From Methylophilales bacterium MBRSF5 (lineage in GTDB: Bacteria; Pseudomonadota; Gammaproteobacteria; Burkholderiales; Methylophilaceae), in NCBI GenBank assembly GCA_001044335.1, contig CP011001.1, forward strand, positions 868,001 through 932,000: DNA of 64,000 nucleotides, written 5' to 3'. A program made the translations under genes and the position numbers. This document shows positions 45,967-55,031 of the stretch, piece after piece (position 1 is the first letter of the stretch; each line of letters starts with the position of its first letter). The notes under the pieces are model-generated. The model was not told the DNA's origin, ran no database searches, and saw only the letters and a list, made by a program, of their open reading frames with translations.

Positions 45967-47121
45967 ATGTTTGATTTCCTAAAAAAAATTTTTAAAGGTG
46001 ATGAATCAAAGAAAACTGATTCAAAACCTATCAAAAAAACAAACAAGCTAAAAACAGAGCCTAAAAAACCTGCAGTTACAAAATCAAAAAAATTTGAAAA
46101 AGAGTCTAACAAAAAAACCAAGCCAAAAAATGATGCGGCGCAATTAAAACCAGCTAAAAAAACTGAAACAAAGCCTTCGGCAGATCAAGATGACACACTT
46201 AAGAAAGATGAAAAGCTTTCATTTGCTGAAAAAATTAAGCAAGGTCTAAAAAAAACAAGAGACGCCATTAGTGGCAATTTGTCTGCTTTGTCATTTACAA
46301 AAAATATTGATCAAGAATTTTATGATGAACTTGAAATGACTTTGATTGCAGCAGACGTTGGTTATGCTGCCACTCAACAAATTATTTCTGAATTAAAAGA
46401 CAGAGTAAAAAAGGAAAAGTTAGAGGATGGTGCACAATTAAAAAGTTTGCTTAAAAAAATCCTATCGGAGCTTTTGCAGCACATAGAAAAACCATTAATT
46501 CATATTGAAACCAGTCCTTTCGTGATTCTGGTTGTAGGGGTAAATGGTGCTGGTAAAACGACCACTATTGGTAAATTAACAAAGCTTCTATTAGATGAGG
46601 ATAAGAGTGTTTTAATTGCGGCTGGCGATACTTTCCGTGCCGCAGCAAAAGAGCAACTTCAAGTTTGGAGCGATCGAAACAACGTCACCGTAATATCTCA
46701 AGACACCGGAGATCCAAGTGCAGTTATTTTTGATGCGATGCAGTCAGCTAAAGCTAAGGGTATAGATATTGTTATTGCTGATACTGCCGGTCGCCTCCCA
46801 ACTCAAAAACACCTAATAGATGAACTGGCTAAAATAAAAAAAGTTATTCAAAAATTCGACGAAACAGCTCCGCATGAAACCATCTTAGTTTTAGATGCCA
46901 ATACAGGTCAAAATGCCATCAATCAAATAAAAGTTTTCAATGAGGCTGTTTCATTAACAGGATTAATCATGACTAAACTTGATGGCACGGCTAAGGGAGG
47001 GATTGTTGCTGCGATAGCAAAAGAACAACCGATACCCTTAAGATTTATTGGTGTTGGAGAGAAAATTGATGACCTTAAAATATTTAGTGCTGAAGATTAT
47101 GCAGAGGGTTTGCTGGAATGA
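45967..47121 (+). CDS. ftsY: Signal recognition particle receptor FtsY
   Basis: Docks SRP-ribosome complexes at the membrane for co-translational insertion. The 384 residues have a Lys-rich, low-complexity N-terminal region (about 1-85, PKKPAVTKSKKFEKES), then the NG GTPase domain: VVGVNGAGKTTTIGKL (G1), DTFRAAAKEQLQVW, DTAGRLPTQKHLIDEL (G3), TKLDGTAKGG (G4) and IGVGEKIDDL. The N-terminus is Lys-rich rather than strongly acidic. It overlaps ftsE by 4 bp. Confidence 0.97.
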   Translation: MFDFLKKIFKGDESKKTDSKPIKKTNKLKTEPKKPAVTKSKKFEKESNKKTKPKNDAAQLKPAKKTETKPSADQDDTLKKDEKLSFAEKIKQGLKKTRDAISGNLSALSFTKNIDQEFYDELEMTLIAADVGYAATQQIISELKDRVKKEKLEDGAQLKSLLKKILSELLQHIEKPLIHIETSPFVILVVGVNGAGKTTTIGKLTKLLLDEDKSVLIAAGDTFRAAAKEQLQVWSDRNNVTVISQDTGDPSAVIFDAMQSAKAKGIDIVIADTAGRLPTQKHLIDELAKIKKVIQKFDETAPHETILVLDANTGQNAINQIKVFNEAVSLTGLIMTKLDGTAKGGIVAAIAKEQPIPLRFIGVGEKIDDLKIFSAEDYAEGLLE

Positions 47122-47798
47122 TTCGCTTTGATCAAGTTTATAAAAGGTATCCTGGATATCGAGAGGCGCTTCAAAATATTAGCTTTGAAATACTTCCTGG
47201 AGAGTTAGTGTTTGTTACCGGAGCTTCTGGTGCCGGCAAATCAACACTCTTAAAAGTACTGTCCTCTATTGAAAAACCATCATCCGGAACAGTCATCTTT
47301 GAAAATTTTAATCTTGCACAAGCAAAAGATAATACGCTCAATAGGATCAGAAAGAAGTTTGGCATGGTGTTTCAAGATCATAAGTTATTGTATGACAGAA
47401 ACTGCTATGAAAATGTGGCCCTGCCATTAGCGGTCCACAATATCTTTGGTGAGGAAGCAGAAAAAAGGATTAGGGCTGCTCTTGATAAAGTTGGACTGCT
47501 TAATAAAGAGAAAATGATGCCAATAACTTTATCAGGTGGAGAGCAACAGCGTTTGGCTATAGCAAGAGCGATTGTGTGTCGTCCGAGTATTATTATTGCC
47601 GATGAGCCTACAGGAAACCTAGACAAAGGTTATGCAAACGATATTATGAATATTTTTTTCAGCTTTCAACAAGTTGGGGTCACAGTAATTATCTCAACTC
47701 ACGAGCTGCCAAATATTCCTATGCGCTTTAAACATATACATCTAGAAAATGGACAACTCAAATTAAATCAACAGCCTTATGATCACCTACCTGCTTAA
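47118..47798 (+). CDS. ftsE: Cell division ATPase FtsE
   Basis: ABC-type ATPase that with FtsX controls peptidoglycan hydrolases at the septum. The 226 residues show MIRFDQVYKRYPG, Walker A VTGASGAGKSTLLK, MVFQDHKLLYDRNCYENVALPL (the FtsE Q-loop region), the LSGGEQQRLAIARAI signature, and IIIADEPTGNLD. It overlaps ftsY by 4 bp and ftsX by 20 bp, the conserved ftsYEX operon. Confidence 0.97.
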   Translation: MIRFDQVYKRYPGYREALQNISFEILPGELVFVTGASGAGKSTLLKVLSSIEKPSSGTVIFENFNLAQAKDNTLNRIRKKFGMVFQDHKLLYDRNCYENVALPLAVHNIFGEEAEKRIRAALDKVGLLNKEKMMPITLSGGEQQRLAIARAIVCRPSIIIADEPTGNLDKGYANDIMNIFFSFQQVGVTVIISTHELPNIPMRFKHIHLENGQLKLNQQPYDHLPA

Positions 47799-48687
47799 TC
47801 ACATCGAAGCATTTAAAGTGGCCTTGCGCCGATTATTTTATGCCAAGGCAGGGAGCCTTGTGATGTTTCTCATTATTGGCATCACAACCTGCCTACCAAT
47901 GTCTGCACTACTTTTTTTGGAAAATATAAAGCAAGCCTCTTCACAAATTGAATACTCTGCGGAAATAAGCATCTTTTTAATAAACGAGTATAAAGATGAT
48001 GACCTTAAAACGTTTACCAGCTTCCTGAAAGAACAACCCATTGTTAGTAAAATGACCTTTGAAAAAAAGGAAGACGCTTGGGTTAAATTACAGAAAAAAA
48101 TTATGATTGATGGGGATAGTCTGATTGAAAGAAACCCACTACCGGATAGTTTCTACTTATCCTTAGCAACACTGGATGAAAATGAAATTGATTACCTTGT
48201 CAAAGAACTGAAAGAATTTGCCATCATAGATGATGTTTTATTGGACTCTGCTTGGGTGAACAAACTGAATTCCATTTTATCTTTAGGTGAACTCATTATT
48301 AACTTTTTAGGAATCCTATTATTAAGCGTATTGGCTGTCATCATTGGCAATACCATTAGATTGCAAGCTTTATCATTTAAAGATGAAATAGAAGTCAGCA
48401 AGCTCATTGGAGCATCAAATGCGTTTATTAGACGGCCTTTCCTTTACACAGGAATTTTTTATGGAATCGGTGGGGCGGTTGTCGCAATAGCGATCATCAA
48501 GTTGATGATCTTTATTTTTAACTATTATGCCTACGTTATCGAGTCTATACTCGGCCTCAATATTTCCATTAATGATTTACTCATCACTCATTATTTGACA
48601 ATGATAACTCTTACTATTGTCATCGGTTGGCTCGCCTCATATTTTTCTACAAACCGCACCCTATCAAAAGTAAAAAATAATAGTTAA
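47779..48687 (+). CDS. ftsX: Cell division permease-like protein FtsX
   Basis: Membrane partner of FtsE. The 302 residues contain four membrane helices (about 25-47, 168-190, 222-245 and 268-290) with a periplasmic loop from about 50 to 165. The tail of the loop is DDVLLDSAWVNKLNSILSLG, and the signature L-S-F-K-D-E-I-E-V-S-K-L-I-G-A-S-N is the FtsX region contacting FtsE. It overlaps ftsE by 20 bp. The stop is 90 bp before rpoH. Confidence 0.95.
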   Translation: MITYLLNHIEAFKVALRRLFYAKAGSLVMFLIIGITTCLPMSALLFLENIKQASSQIEYSAEISIFLINEYKDDDLKTFTSFLKEQPIVSKMTFEKKEDAWVKLQKKIMIDGDSLIERNPLPDSFYLSLATLDENEIDYLVKELKEFAIIDDVLLDSAWVNKLNSILSLGELIINFLGILLLSVLAVIIGNTIRLQALSFKDEIEVSKLIGASNAFIRRPFLYTGIFYGIGGAVVAIAIIKLMIFIFNYYAYVIESILGLNISINDLLITHYLTMITLTIVIGWLASYFSTNRTLSKVKNNS

Positions 48688-48691
48688 ATCA

Positions 48692-48720
48692 TTGATTTTA
48701 AGTGAACTTTTATCTAAAAT
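48692..48720 (+). promoter_or_regulatory. sigma70-type promoter of rpoH
   Basis: TTGATT (48692-48697), a 17-bp spacer and TAAAAT (48715-48720) form a clean promoter that begins 4 bp after the ftsX stop. The last base of the -10 is also the first base of the CIRCE operator, so the expected start site (about 48727) falls inside the operator. Confidence 0.75.
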
Positions 48721-48746
48721 TAGCACTCTTAGTTATAGAGTGCTAA
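48720..48746. promoter_or_regulatory. CIRCE operator (HrcA-binding site) on the rpoH promoter
   Basis: A perfect 9-9-9 inverted repeat: TTAGCACTC (48720-48728), a 9-bp spacer, and GAGTGCTAA (48738-48746). This is the consensus CIRCE element recognised by HrcA, whose gene lies in the same window (21846). It overlaps the -10 and the expected start site and lies 31 bp before the rpoH ATG, so HrcA binding should block rpoH transcription. Confidence 0.95.
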
Positions 48747-48777
48747 AGTAACAAAAGAAATTAAGGAAATTATTTTT

Positions 48778-49623
48778 ATGAATAACGCTTTAACCATACC
48801 TTTAAGCCCGTCTTTGGATAGCTTTGACTTGTACCAACAGCAGGTACAGGCGATTCCTTTGCTTACCGAACAAGAAGAGATGAATTTAGCAAAAAAACTT
48901 CATGATGAAAATGATCTTAATGCGGCTCGACAATTAATTATGTCTCATTTAAGGCTGGTAATAAAAATTGCTCGCTCCTATTCAGGCTATGGTTTAAATC
49001 AGGCAGACCTTGTCCAAGAAGGAAATATTGGTTTAATGAAGGCTGTGAAACGATTTGATCCATCTCGAGGGGTTAGGCTGGTCTCATTTGCGATGTACTG
49101 GATCAAGGCAGAAATTCAAGAGTTTGTCGTCCGTAATTGGCGCTTGGTTAAAACAGCCACCACCAAGGCGCAAAGAAAATTATTCTTTAATCTACGCAGC
49201 ATGAAAAAAACATTACAACCCCTCAAGCAAGAGGAAATAAAAGAAATAGCTAAAGAGTTAAATGTAAAAGAATCCGATGTTAAAGAAATGGAATATCGTT
49301 TTAACGGCAATGAAATCGCTCTTGACTACCAAGATGAAGATAATGAAGATGATGTATTTCGTCCCATATCTTATCTGCAAGATGAAAATGCAGATCCAGT
49401 TAAACAATTAATTTCCAAAGAATCCGAATCTAATAATCTTTCAGCGTTATCCAATGCGATTAAATCGATTGATGAGCGAAGTCGTTACATTCTAAAATCT
49501 AGATGGTTAAATGAAGAAAAATCTAAAACACTCCATGAATTAGCCGATGAGCTGGGTGTGTCTGCAGAAAGAATTAGACAAATAGAGCAAAACGCTTTAA
49601 AAAAATTAAAAAGCTTAATGTAG
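48778..49623 (+). CDS. rpoH: RNA polymerase heat-shock sigma factor sigma32 (RpoH)
   Basis: Directs RNA polymerase to heat-shock promoters. The 281-residue protein has region 1.2 to 2 (IPLLTEQEEMNLAKKL, SHLRLVIKIARSYSGYGLNQADLVQEGNIGLMKAVKRFD), the diagnostic RpoH box QRKLFFNLR (about 138-146), and region 4 (LHELADELGVSAERIRQIEQNALKKLK). AAGGAAA precedes the ATG. Its promoter carries a CIRCE element. Likely targets in the window are grpE and dnaK. Confidence 0.97.
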   Translation: MNNALTIPLSPSLDSFDLYQQQVQAIPLLTEQEEMNLAKKLHDENDLNAARQLIMSHLRLVIKIARSYSGYGLNQADLVQEGNIGLMKAVKRFDPSRGVRLVSFAMYWIKAEIQEFVVRNWRLVKTATTKAQRKLFFNLRSMKKTLQPLKQEEIKEIAKELNVKESDVKEMEYRFNGNEIALDYQDEDNEDDVFRPISYLQDENADPVKQLISKESESNNLSALSNAIKSIDERSRYILKSRWLNEEKSKTLHELADELGVSAERIRQIEQNALKKLKSLM

Positions 49624-49630
49624 TTTTATT

Positions 49631-49984
49631 GTGGCTGCCCCCGTCCCTGTTGAAATTAATTATCATCAAGAACAAAAGCTTCTAAAAATCAACTTCAACA
49701 ACAACACTGAGTGCATGCTCTCAGCTGAGTTTTTGAGAGTTTATTCTCCTTCTGCAGAAGTACAAGGGCATCACCCATCTGAGGCTGTATTGCAGATAGG
49801 AAAAGAAAATGTTGAAATTCAAGCTATTGAGCCTGTTGGCAATTATGCTGTCAAACTGATTTTCAGCGATGGGCACAATACGGGCTTGTATACATGGGAT
49901 TATCTTTATGAATTGGCATCAAATTATGATATTTTATGGCAAGACTATCAAATAAAACTGAAACAACATTTTGAAAAAAAATAA
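49631..49984 (+). CDS. DUF971 / GBBH-like N-terminal domain protein
   Basis: A 117-residue protein that starts at GTG 7 bp after the rpoH stop. It has the DUF971 pattern: INYHQEQKLLKINFNNN, CMLSAEFLRVYSPSAEVQGH, IQAIEPVGNYAVKLIFSDGHNTGLYTWDYLYELA. This small all-beta domain also occurs at the N-terminus of gamma-butyrobetaine hydroxylases and in Fe-S-related proteins. Here it stands alone, as in many proteobacteria, directly before ubiE, with which it overlaps by 14 bp. The function is not known. Confidence 0.88.
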   Translation: MAAPVPVEINYHQEQKLLKINFNNNTECMLSAEFLRVYSPSAEVQGHHPSEAVLQIGKENVEIQAIEPVGNYAVKLIFSDGHNTGLYTWDYLYELASNYDILWQDYQIKLKQHFEKK

Positions 49985-50705
49985 AACGCATTTTGGATTT
50001 AATGAAATCGACATTGAAGAAAAAGAACCATTAGTCAAAGAAGTCTTTTCATCGGTTGCTTCCAAATATGATTTAATGAATGACCTCATGTCTTTTGGGC
50101 TTCATCGTTTTTGGAAGCGATATGTTGCTACAAATATTACTATAAAAGACAATGATCATATTTTAGATCTTGCGGCAGGATCTGGAGATCTGTCAATTTT
50201 ATTCAAAAAAAAGAGACCAAAAGCAACTATCATTCACAGCGACATAAATCAAAGCATGCTCGAAGAGGGTCAAAAAAAAATTATTGATCATGGCTTAATG
50301 ATTCCCTCCATGCTCATTAACGCAGAACAAATTCCATTCCCTGACAATTCATTTAATGTGGTCAGTATTGGTTTTGGATTAAGAAATATGACCAACAAAC
50401 AGACTGTTTTAAACGAAGTATTCAGATGTCTCAAGCCTGGAGGTCAGATTGTGATACTTGAATTTTCTAAAATTCACGCCTCACTTGAAAAAATTTATGA
50501 CCTCTTTTCATTTAAGATCATTCCTAAAGTTGGTAAGCAAATTGCAAATGATGAAAAAAGTTATCAATATTTAGCAGAATCAATTCGCATGCACCCGGAC
50601 CAAGAAACATTGTTACACATGCTTAATGATGCAGGGTTTTGTAAAACCTCGTACACCAATTTATCTGCAGGAGTAGTCGCCGTTCACTCTGGATATAAAT
50701 CATGA
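49971..50705 (+). CDS. ubiE: Ubiquinone/menaquinone C-methyltransferase UbiE
   Basis: SAM-dependent C-methylation in ubiquinone (and menaquinone) synthesis. The 244 residues begin at TTG with KTHFGFNEIDIEEKEPLV, typical for UbiE. SAM motif I is ILDLAAGSGDLSILF; later IPFPDNSFNVVSIGFGLRNM and GGQIVILEFSK are the UbiE-family signatures. SVASKYDLMNDLMSFGLHRFWKR is the N-terminal helix pair. It is coupled to ubiJ (4-bp overlap) and ubiB. Confidence 0.96.
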   Translation: MKKNKTHFGFNEIDIEEKEPLVKEVFSSVASKYDLMNDLMSFGLHRFWKRYVATNITIKDNDHILDLAAGSGDLSILFKKKRPKATIIHSDINQSMLEEGQKKIIDHGLMIPSMLINAEQIPFPDNSFNVVSIGFGLRNMTNKQTVLNEVFRCLKPGGQIVILEFSKIHASLEKIYDLFSFKIIPKVGKQIANDEKSYQYLAESIRMHPDQETLLHMLNDAGFCKTSYTNLSAGVVAVHSGYKS

Positions 50706-51277
50706 TGGTAAAAACTAAAATGATCGATGGAGTAAATCATATTCTTCATCAAAACGACTGGATAAAACCCCATTTATTAAATTTTGCAGGAAAAGTAGTT
50801 GAATTGAATTACGGCAATGATCTTGTCATCCAGTTAATGCAAATCAATAATGACGGATCACTCTCATTAGTTAAAAATGCTGAGTCGCAACCAAGCTTAA
50901 CTATCAAAGTTTCTAATAGAACCATCTTTCAAATAATAACAAAGCAAGACCTTGATGATATTGAAATCCAAGGTGACATGAAATTAGCAAAAAAATTAAG
51001 CGAAGTTTTAAAAAACTTAGAGTGGGATCTAACTTTAGAGATAGATAGGTACCTAGGCCCCCAAGCTGCAGGACTTTATCAAAGACTATCGAACAAAATC
51101 ATCACTCGAATCCGTGATATTACAAAAAATATAATGGAAACAACTGTGGAATATTATCAAGAAGAAAATAAAGTTTTCGCTAAGCCTTATCAAGTAAAAG
51201 AATTTAATGACGATGTTGATGAGCTTTTAATAAGATTTGAAAATTTACAACGTAAATATAATGAGATTTTTAAATGA
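50702..51277 (+). CDS. ubiJ: Ubiquinone biosynthesis accessory factor UbiJ (SCP2 domain)
   Basis: A 191-residue SCP2-like lipid-binding protein that helps assemble the aerobic Coq complex. It has the family's central LTIKVSNRTIFQIITKQDLDDIEIQGDMKLAKKLSEVLKNLEWDLTLEIDRYLG and a C-terminal helical stretch with YQVKEFNDDVDELLIRFENLQRKYNE. The position between ubiE and ubiB, with 4-bp overlaps on each side, is the typical ubiE-ubiJ-ubiB order and supports the call. Confidence 0.92.
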   Translation: MMVKTKMIDGVNHILHQNDWIKPHLLNFAGKVVELNYGNDLVIQLMQINNDGSLSLVKNAESQPSLTIKVSNRTIFQIITKQDLDDIEIQGDMKLAKKLSEVLKNLEWDLTLEIDRYLGPQAAGLYQRLSNKIITRIRDITKNIMETTVEYYQEENKVFAKPYQVKEFNDDVDELLIRFENLQRKYNEIFK

Positions 51278-52797
51278 CCGTCTTTAAATTTTTAAGATTC
51301 ATTGGCATCGCCCTATTCTATAAATTAGATTTATTTTTTAATACTAATATTTACGTAAGATTTCTTTCCTATTTACTTTTCCCATTGCGAATTTTTAAAA
51401 GTGGGACAAAATCCGAAAACTTAAGAAGAGCTCTTGAAGTAGCAGGACCAATATTTGTAAAATTTGGACAAATGTTATCTACAAGACGAGATTTGTTACC
51501 TACCGATATTGCCAATGAGCTAGCAAAACTTCAGGACAAAGTCCCGCCTTTTACCTTTAGAGAAACAAAAATAATTCTTAATGAGGCGTATCCGGGTGGT
51601 TATGAAAAAATATTTAGGCATATTTCAGATCAGCCTATTGCTAGCGCCTCTGTTGCTCAAGTGTATCTTGGAGAATTAATGGATGGTTCGAAAGTGGCCA
51701 TTAAAATCTTAAGGCCTAATATAGAAGAGCAAGTTAAAAATAACATCAAACTCCTTAAATGGATTGCTGGATTGTTAAAAATCCTATGGTCTGAAGGAAG
51801 ACGTTTAAAACCCGTTGAGGTGGTAAATGAGTTTGAAAAACACACTAAATCTGAATTAAATCTCCTTCTGGAGGCTGGTCATTGTGAACACTTGGGAGAA
51901 AACTTTAAAGATAAAAAATTATTAATTGTGCCCAAAGTGTATTGGGATTTCTGTCATGAAAAAGTGATGGTAATGGAAGCAATGGATGGTATTCCGATCT
52001 CACAAATCGAAGTATTGAAAAAAAATAAAATAGATCTCATCAAACTCTCAGAAAATGGGGTCACCATCTTCTTTACACAAGTCTTTAGAGATGGATTTTT
52101 TCATGCCGACATGCATCCAGGCAATATTCAAGTTGCCAAAGATGGGCGATATGTGGCTATGGATTTTGGAATTATGGGAACCCTTAACGAGGAAGATAAA
52201 TATTATTTAGCTAAAAACTTTGTCTGTTTCTTTAATCGCGATTACCGAGGAGTAGCTCAAGCTCATTTAGATTCCAATTGGGTGCCATCAGACACTTCAG
52301 TAGATGAATTTGAGAATGCGATAAGAGCTGTTTGTGAACCCATATTTAATAAACCTCTTAAAGAAATCTCTTTCGGTAAATTACTTATTCGTCTTTTTCA
52401 AACTTCAAGACAATTTAATATGGAAATACAACCTCAGCTAACAATGCTACAGAAAACATTATTAAATGTTGAAGGTCTTGGCCGAGAATTGAATCCAGAT
52501 TTAGACCTTTGGAAAACAGCTAGGCCTTTTTTAGAAAAGTGGCTTAAAGAGCAGCTGGGTATTAAACACTTTGTTAAATCGTTAAAGAAAGATTTTCCAA
52601 AATGGCTCAATATAATAAAAAATCTACCGCACTATGAGGAGCTTAAAAATCAACAAGTTGATTTATCGAATCAATTAGCAAAACAAGAGCTCTCAAATGT
52701 GCGGCATAAAAAAAATAATAATTATTTGAAATGGATCATTGCTGTTTTTTTTATATTGATGTGCATTCAATTATTCATTATTATTTTTCTTTTTTAA
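51274..52797 (+). CDS. ubiB: Ubiquinone biosynthesis regulatory kinase-like protein UbiB
   Basis: Atypical membrane-bound kinase/ATPase of the ADCK/UbiB family needed for ubiquinone synthesis. The 507 residues show the invariant FVKFGQMLSTRRDLLP (KxGQ motif near 63-66), the Ala-rich loop IASASVAQVY, VAIKILRPN, GFFHADMHPGNIQV with the catalytic-loop Asp, AMDFGIMG, and two C-terminal membrane segments (one near 485-505). It overlaps ubiJ by 4 bp and ends the ubi operon. Confidence 0.96.
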   Translation: MTVFKFLRFIGIALFYKLDLFFNTNIYVRFLSYLLFPLRIFKSGTKSENLRRALEVAGPIFVKFGQMLSTRRDLLPTDIANELAKLQDKVPPFTFRETKIILNEAYPGGYEKIFRHISDQPIASASVAQVYLGELMDGSKVAIKILRPNIEEQVKNNIKLLKWIAGLLKILWSEGRRLKPVEVVNEFEKHTKSELNLLLEAGHCEHLGENFKDKKLLIVPKVYWDFCHEKVMVMEAMDGIPISQIEVLKKNKIDLIKLSENGVTIFFTQVFRDGFFHADMHPGNIQVAKDGRYVAMDFGIMGTLNEEDKYYLAKNFVCFFNRDYRGVAQAHLDSNWVPSDTSVDEFENAIRAVCEPIFNKPLKEISFGKLLIRLFQTSRQFNMEIQPQLTMLQKTLLNVEGLGRELNPDLDLWKTARPFLEKWLKEQLGIKHFVKSLKKDFPKWLNIIKNLPHYEELKNQQVDLSNQLAKQELSNVRHKKNNNYLKWIIAVFFILMCIQLFIIIFLF

Positions 52798-52815
52798 TAA
52801 ATAAACCTCGAAAAC

Positions 52816-54246
52816 ATGCTTCTCACTTTTGTCTGTATTTATATACTGATATCTGTAGGTATCGGATTTTACGTTTCAACGAAAGTTAAAAATACGAGAG
52901 ATTTTGCCATTGCAGGAAGGCATTTACCCTTACCTGTTGTGATTGCAACCGTGTTCGCCACATGGTTTGGTGCTGAAGCCATCTTTGGTGTTTCCTCTAC
53001 ATTTGTGAATGAAGGACTGCATGGGTTGGTTGCCGACCCATTTGGGGCTAGCATGTGTCTAATTATTGCAGGTTTTCTATTTTCAAAATATTTATACCAT
53101 CTCAATTTTATAACCCTCGGTGATTTTTATCGCAAAAGATATGATCGTAAAATTGAAGTCATTACCTCCATTGCTATTTTGATTTCATATCTAGGCTGGG
53201 TGGCTGCTCAAATTAAGGCATTAGGCTTAATAATTAATGTCTTAACTGATCATCAAGTCTCTGAAGAAGTAGGTATGATTATTGGGACTTTAATCGTCGT
53301 TTCATACACCACCCTTGGTGGCATGTTATCAGTTGCTATTCTCGATTTTATTCAGATGTTGGTCATTATTTCTGGGCTGCTCTTTATAAGCTATATTGTA
53401 TCTGACATGTCGGGTGGAGTGATGACTGTACTTGATCATGCAAGAGAAAATAACAAATTCGATTTTTGGCCGAAAGGCGATATTTTTACATGGATTTCCT
53501 TTTTTGGTGTGTGGGTCACATTAATGCTTGGCTCCATCCCCCAACAAGATGTCTTTCAAAGAATAACTTCTGCCAAAACAGCTAAGATTGCATTCTGGGG
53601 TTCCATTTTTGGCGCATCAATTTATTTCGCTTTTACTTTTGTTCCCATGTTTATTGCTTACTCAGCAACAATAATCGATCCAGAATATTTTCAGTCAATT
53701 ATTGAATTTGATTCCCAGTACGTTCTCCCCGAATTTATTATTAAGTACACTCCACCAATCGCACAAATAATATTTTTTGGAGCGGTCATATCGGCGATTA
53801 TGAGTTGCTCATCTGCAACACTCTTAGCTCCGTCTGTTACTTTTGCCGAAAATGTCATCAAACCCCTAAGACCTGGAATGACAGATAAAGAATTTCTTAA
53901 AATGATGAGAATATGTTTGGTCGCATTCTCTTTTGTGGTATTGAATTATGCTCTAGCTTCAAATTTATCTATTTTTCAAATGGTGGAGTCTGCTTATAAA
54001 GTTACCCTGGCTGGAGCATTCACCCCTCTCATCTTTGGCATTTTTTGGAAAAAAGCCAATCATCATGGTGCATTGGCATCCATTTGCTTTGGGATTGCCA
54101 CATGGGTCATCTTTGAAATTATATATGGTGAAGATGGGTTGATACCCGCTCAGCTAATTGGATTATTAGTGAGCATGGTATCAATGGTTTTGGTTTCCTT
54201 AATAACTCAACAATCAACGTTGGCAGGTGCTGCAAAAAAAACTTGA
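52816..54246 (+). CDS. Sodium:solute symporter family (SSS) transporter
   Basis: A 476-residue multi-helix inner-membrane protein (about 12-13 helices). N-terminal IAGRHLPLPVVIATVFATWFGAEAIFGVSSTF is the SSS pattern. Later FGAVISAIMSCSSATLLAPSVTFAENV and the ILISYLGWVAAQIKAL helix are also SSS-like. Substrate not readable; proline, pantothenate, acetate or an organic acid are options. Begins 18 bp after ubiB, so possibly co-transcribed. Ends with a 33-bp convergent overlap with mutM. Confident in the family, not the substrate. Confidence 0.88.
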   Translation: MLLTFVCIYILISVGIGFYVSTKVKNTRDFAIAGRHLPLPVVIATVFATWFGAEAIFGVSSTFVNEGLHGLVADPFGASMCLIIAGFLFSKYLYHLNFITLGDFYRKRYDRKIEVITSIAILISYLGWVAAQIKALGLIINVLTDHQVSEEVGMIIGTLIVVSYTTLGGMLSVAILDFIQMLVIISGLLFISYIVSDMSGGVMTVLDHARENNKFDFWPKGDIFTWISFFGVWVTLMLGSIPQQDVFQRITSAKTAKIAFWGSIFGASIYFAFTFVPMFIAYSATIIDPEYFQSIIEFDSQYVLPEFIIKYTPPIAQIIFFGAVISAIMSCSSATLLAPSVTFAENVIKPLRPGMTDKEFLKMMRICLVAFSFVVLNYALASNLSIFQMVESAYKVTLAGAFTPLIFGIFWKKANHHGALASICFGIATWVIFEIIYGEDGLIPAQLIGLLVSMVSMVLVSLITQQSTLAGAAKKT

Positions 54247-55029
54247 TCTCTGGCCGATAATAGTTTTTTTTATCTTAGCGCCGCATTTATTGCACGGCTG
54301 GTCTTCACGATTGTAAACTTGATGGCCAATTTGAAAGTAACCCTGCTCCCCTTTTGTGTTCATAAAATCACTGATGGTTGATCCACCTTTTTCAATGGCT
54401 ACAGATAAAACATGTTTAATATTTTTTGCTAATATTTCCATTTTTCTTCTTGTAACTTTACACGCTGAAACCGATGGTCTGATTCCTGATAAAAATAATG
54501 CCTCACTGGCATAGATATTTCCAACACCGACAACTATATGGTGATTCATGATAAAAGTTTTTATGGCTACATTTCTCTTTCGAGCTTTAGTGAAAAGATA
54601 ATTTCCATCAAATTCAAATACCAATGGTTCTATACCTAGGTCAGCCAGTAGTTTAAAATCATCCAGATTATCTTTCACTAAATGTACAGATCCAAACCTC
54701 CTAGGGTCGTTATATCGAATAACCTGTTCATTATTAATAAATGTTATTTGAATATGGTCATGTTTTTTTAAGGTGTCACTGGGTTTTGCAAACACTAATT
54801 TACCTGTCATACCCAAATGAATAACGAGATAAGCATTTGAACACTTGATAATAATGTACTTTGCTCGACGATGGACGCTTAATATTTTTTTACCACTTAA
54901 AAAGTTTGGTAAATCGTTCGGTACAGGCCATCTTAAATTTGGATTAAATATGTCAATCTTTTCAATGACAGATGACTCTATTGATTTTATTCCACGGACC
55001 GTGGTTTCAACTTCGGGAAGTTCTGGCAC
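54214..55029 (-). CDS. mutM: Formamidopyrimidine-DNA glycosylase MutM (Fpg)
   Basis: Removes 8-oxoguanine and other oxidised purines and nicks the abasic site. The 271 residues start at GTG with PELPEVETTVRG (Pro1 after Met removal and Glu2 are the catalytic pair). Lys57 is in GKLVFA, the H2TH is in GVGNIYASEALFLSGIRP, and a C4 zinc finger ends the protein (CNKCGAKIKK...FFCSTCQR). It overlaps the symporter gene by 33 bp. Confidence 0.97.
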   Translation of the reverse strand: MPELPEVETTVRGIKSIESSVIEKIDIFNPNLRWPVPNDLPNFLSGKKILSVHRRAKYIIIKCSNAYLVIHLGMTGKLVFAKPSDTLKKHDHIQITFINNEQVIRYNDPRRFGSVHLVKDNLDDFKLLADLGIEPLVFEFDGNYLFTKARKRNVAIKTFIMNHHIVVGVGNIYASEALFLSGIRPSVSACKVTRRKMEILAKNIKHVLSVAIEKGGSTISDFMNTKGEQGYFQIGHQVYNREDQPCNKCGAKIKKTIIGQRSSFFCSTCQR

Positions 55030-55031
55030 AA

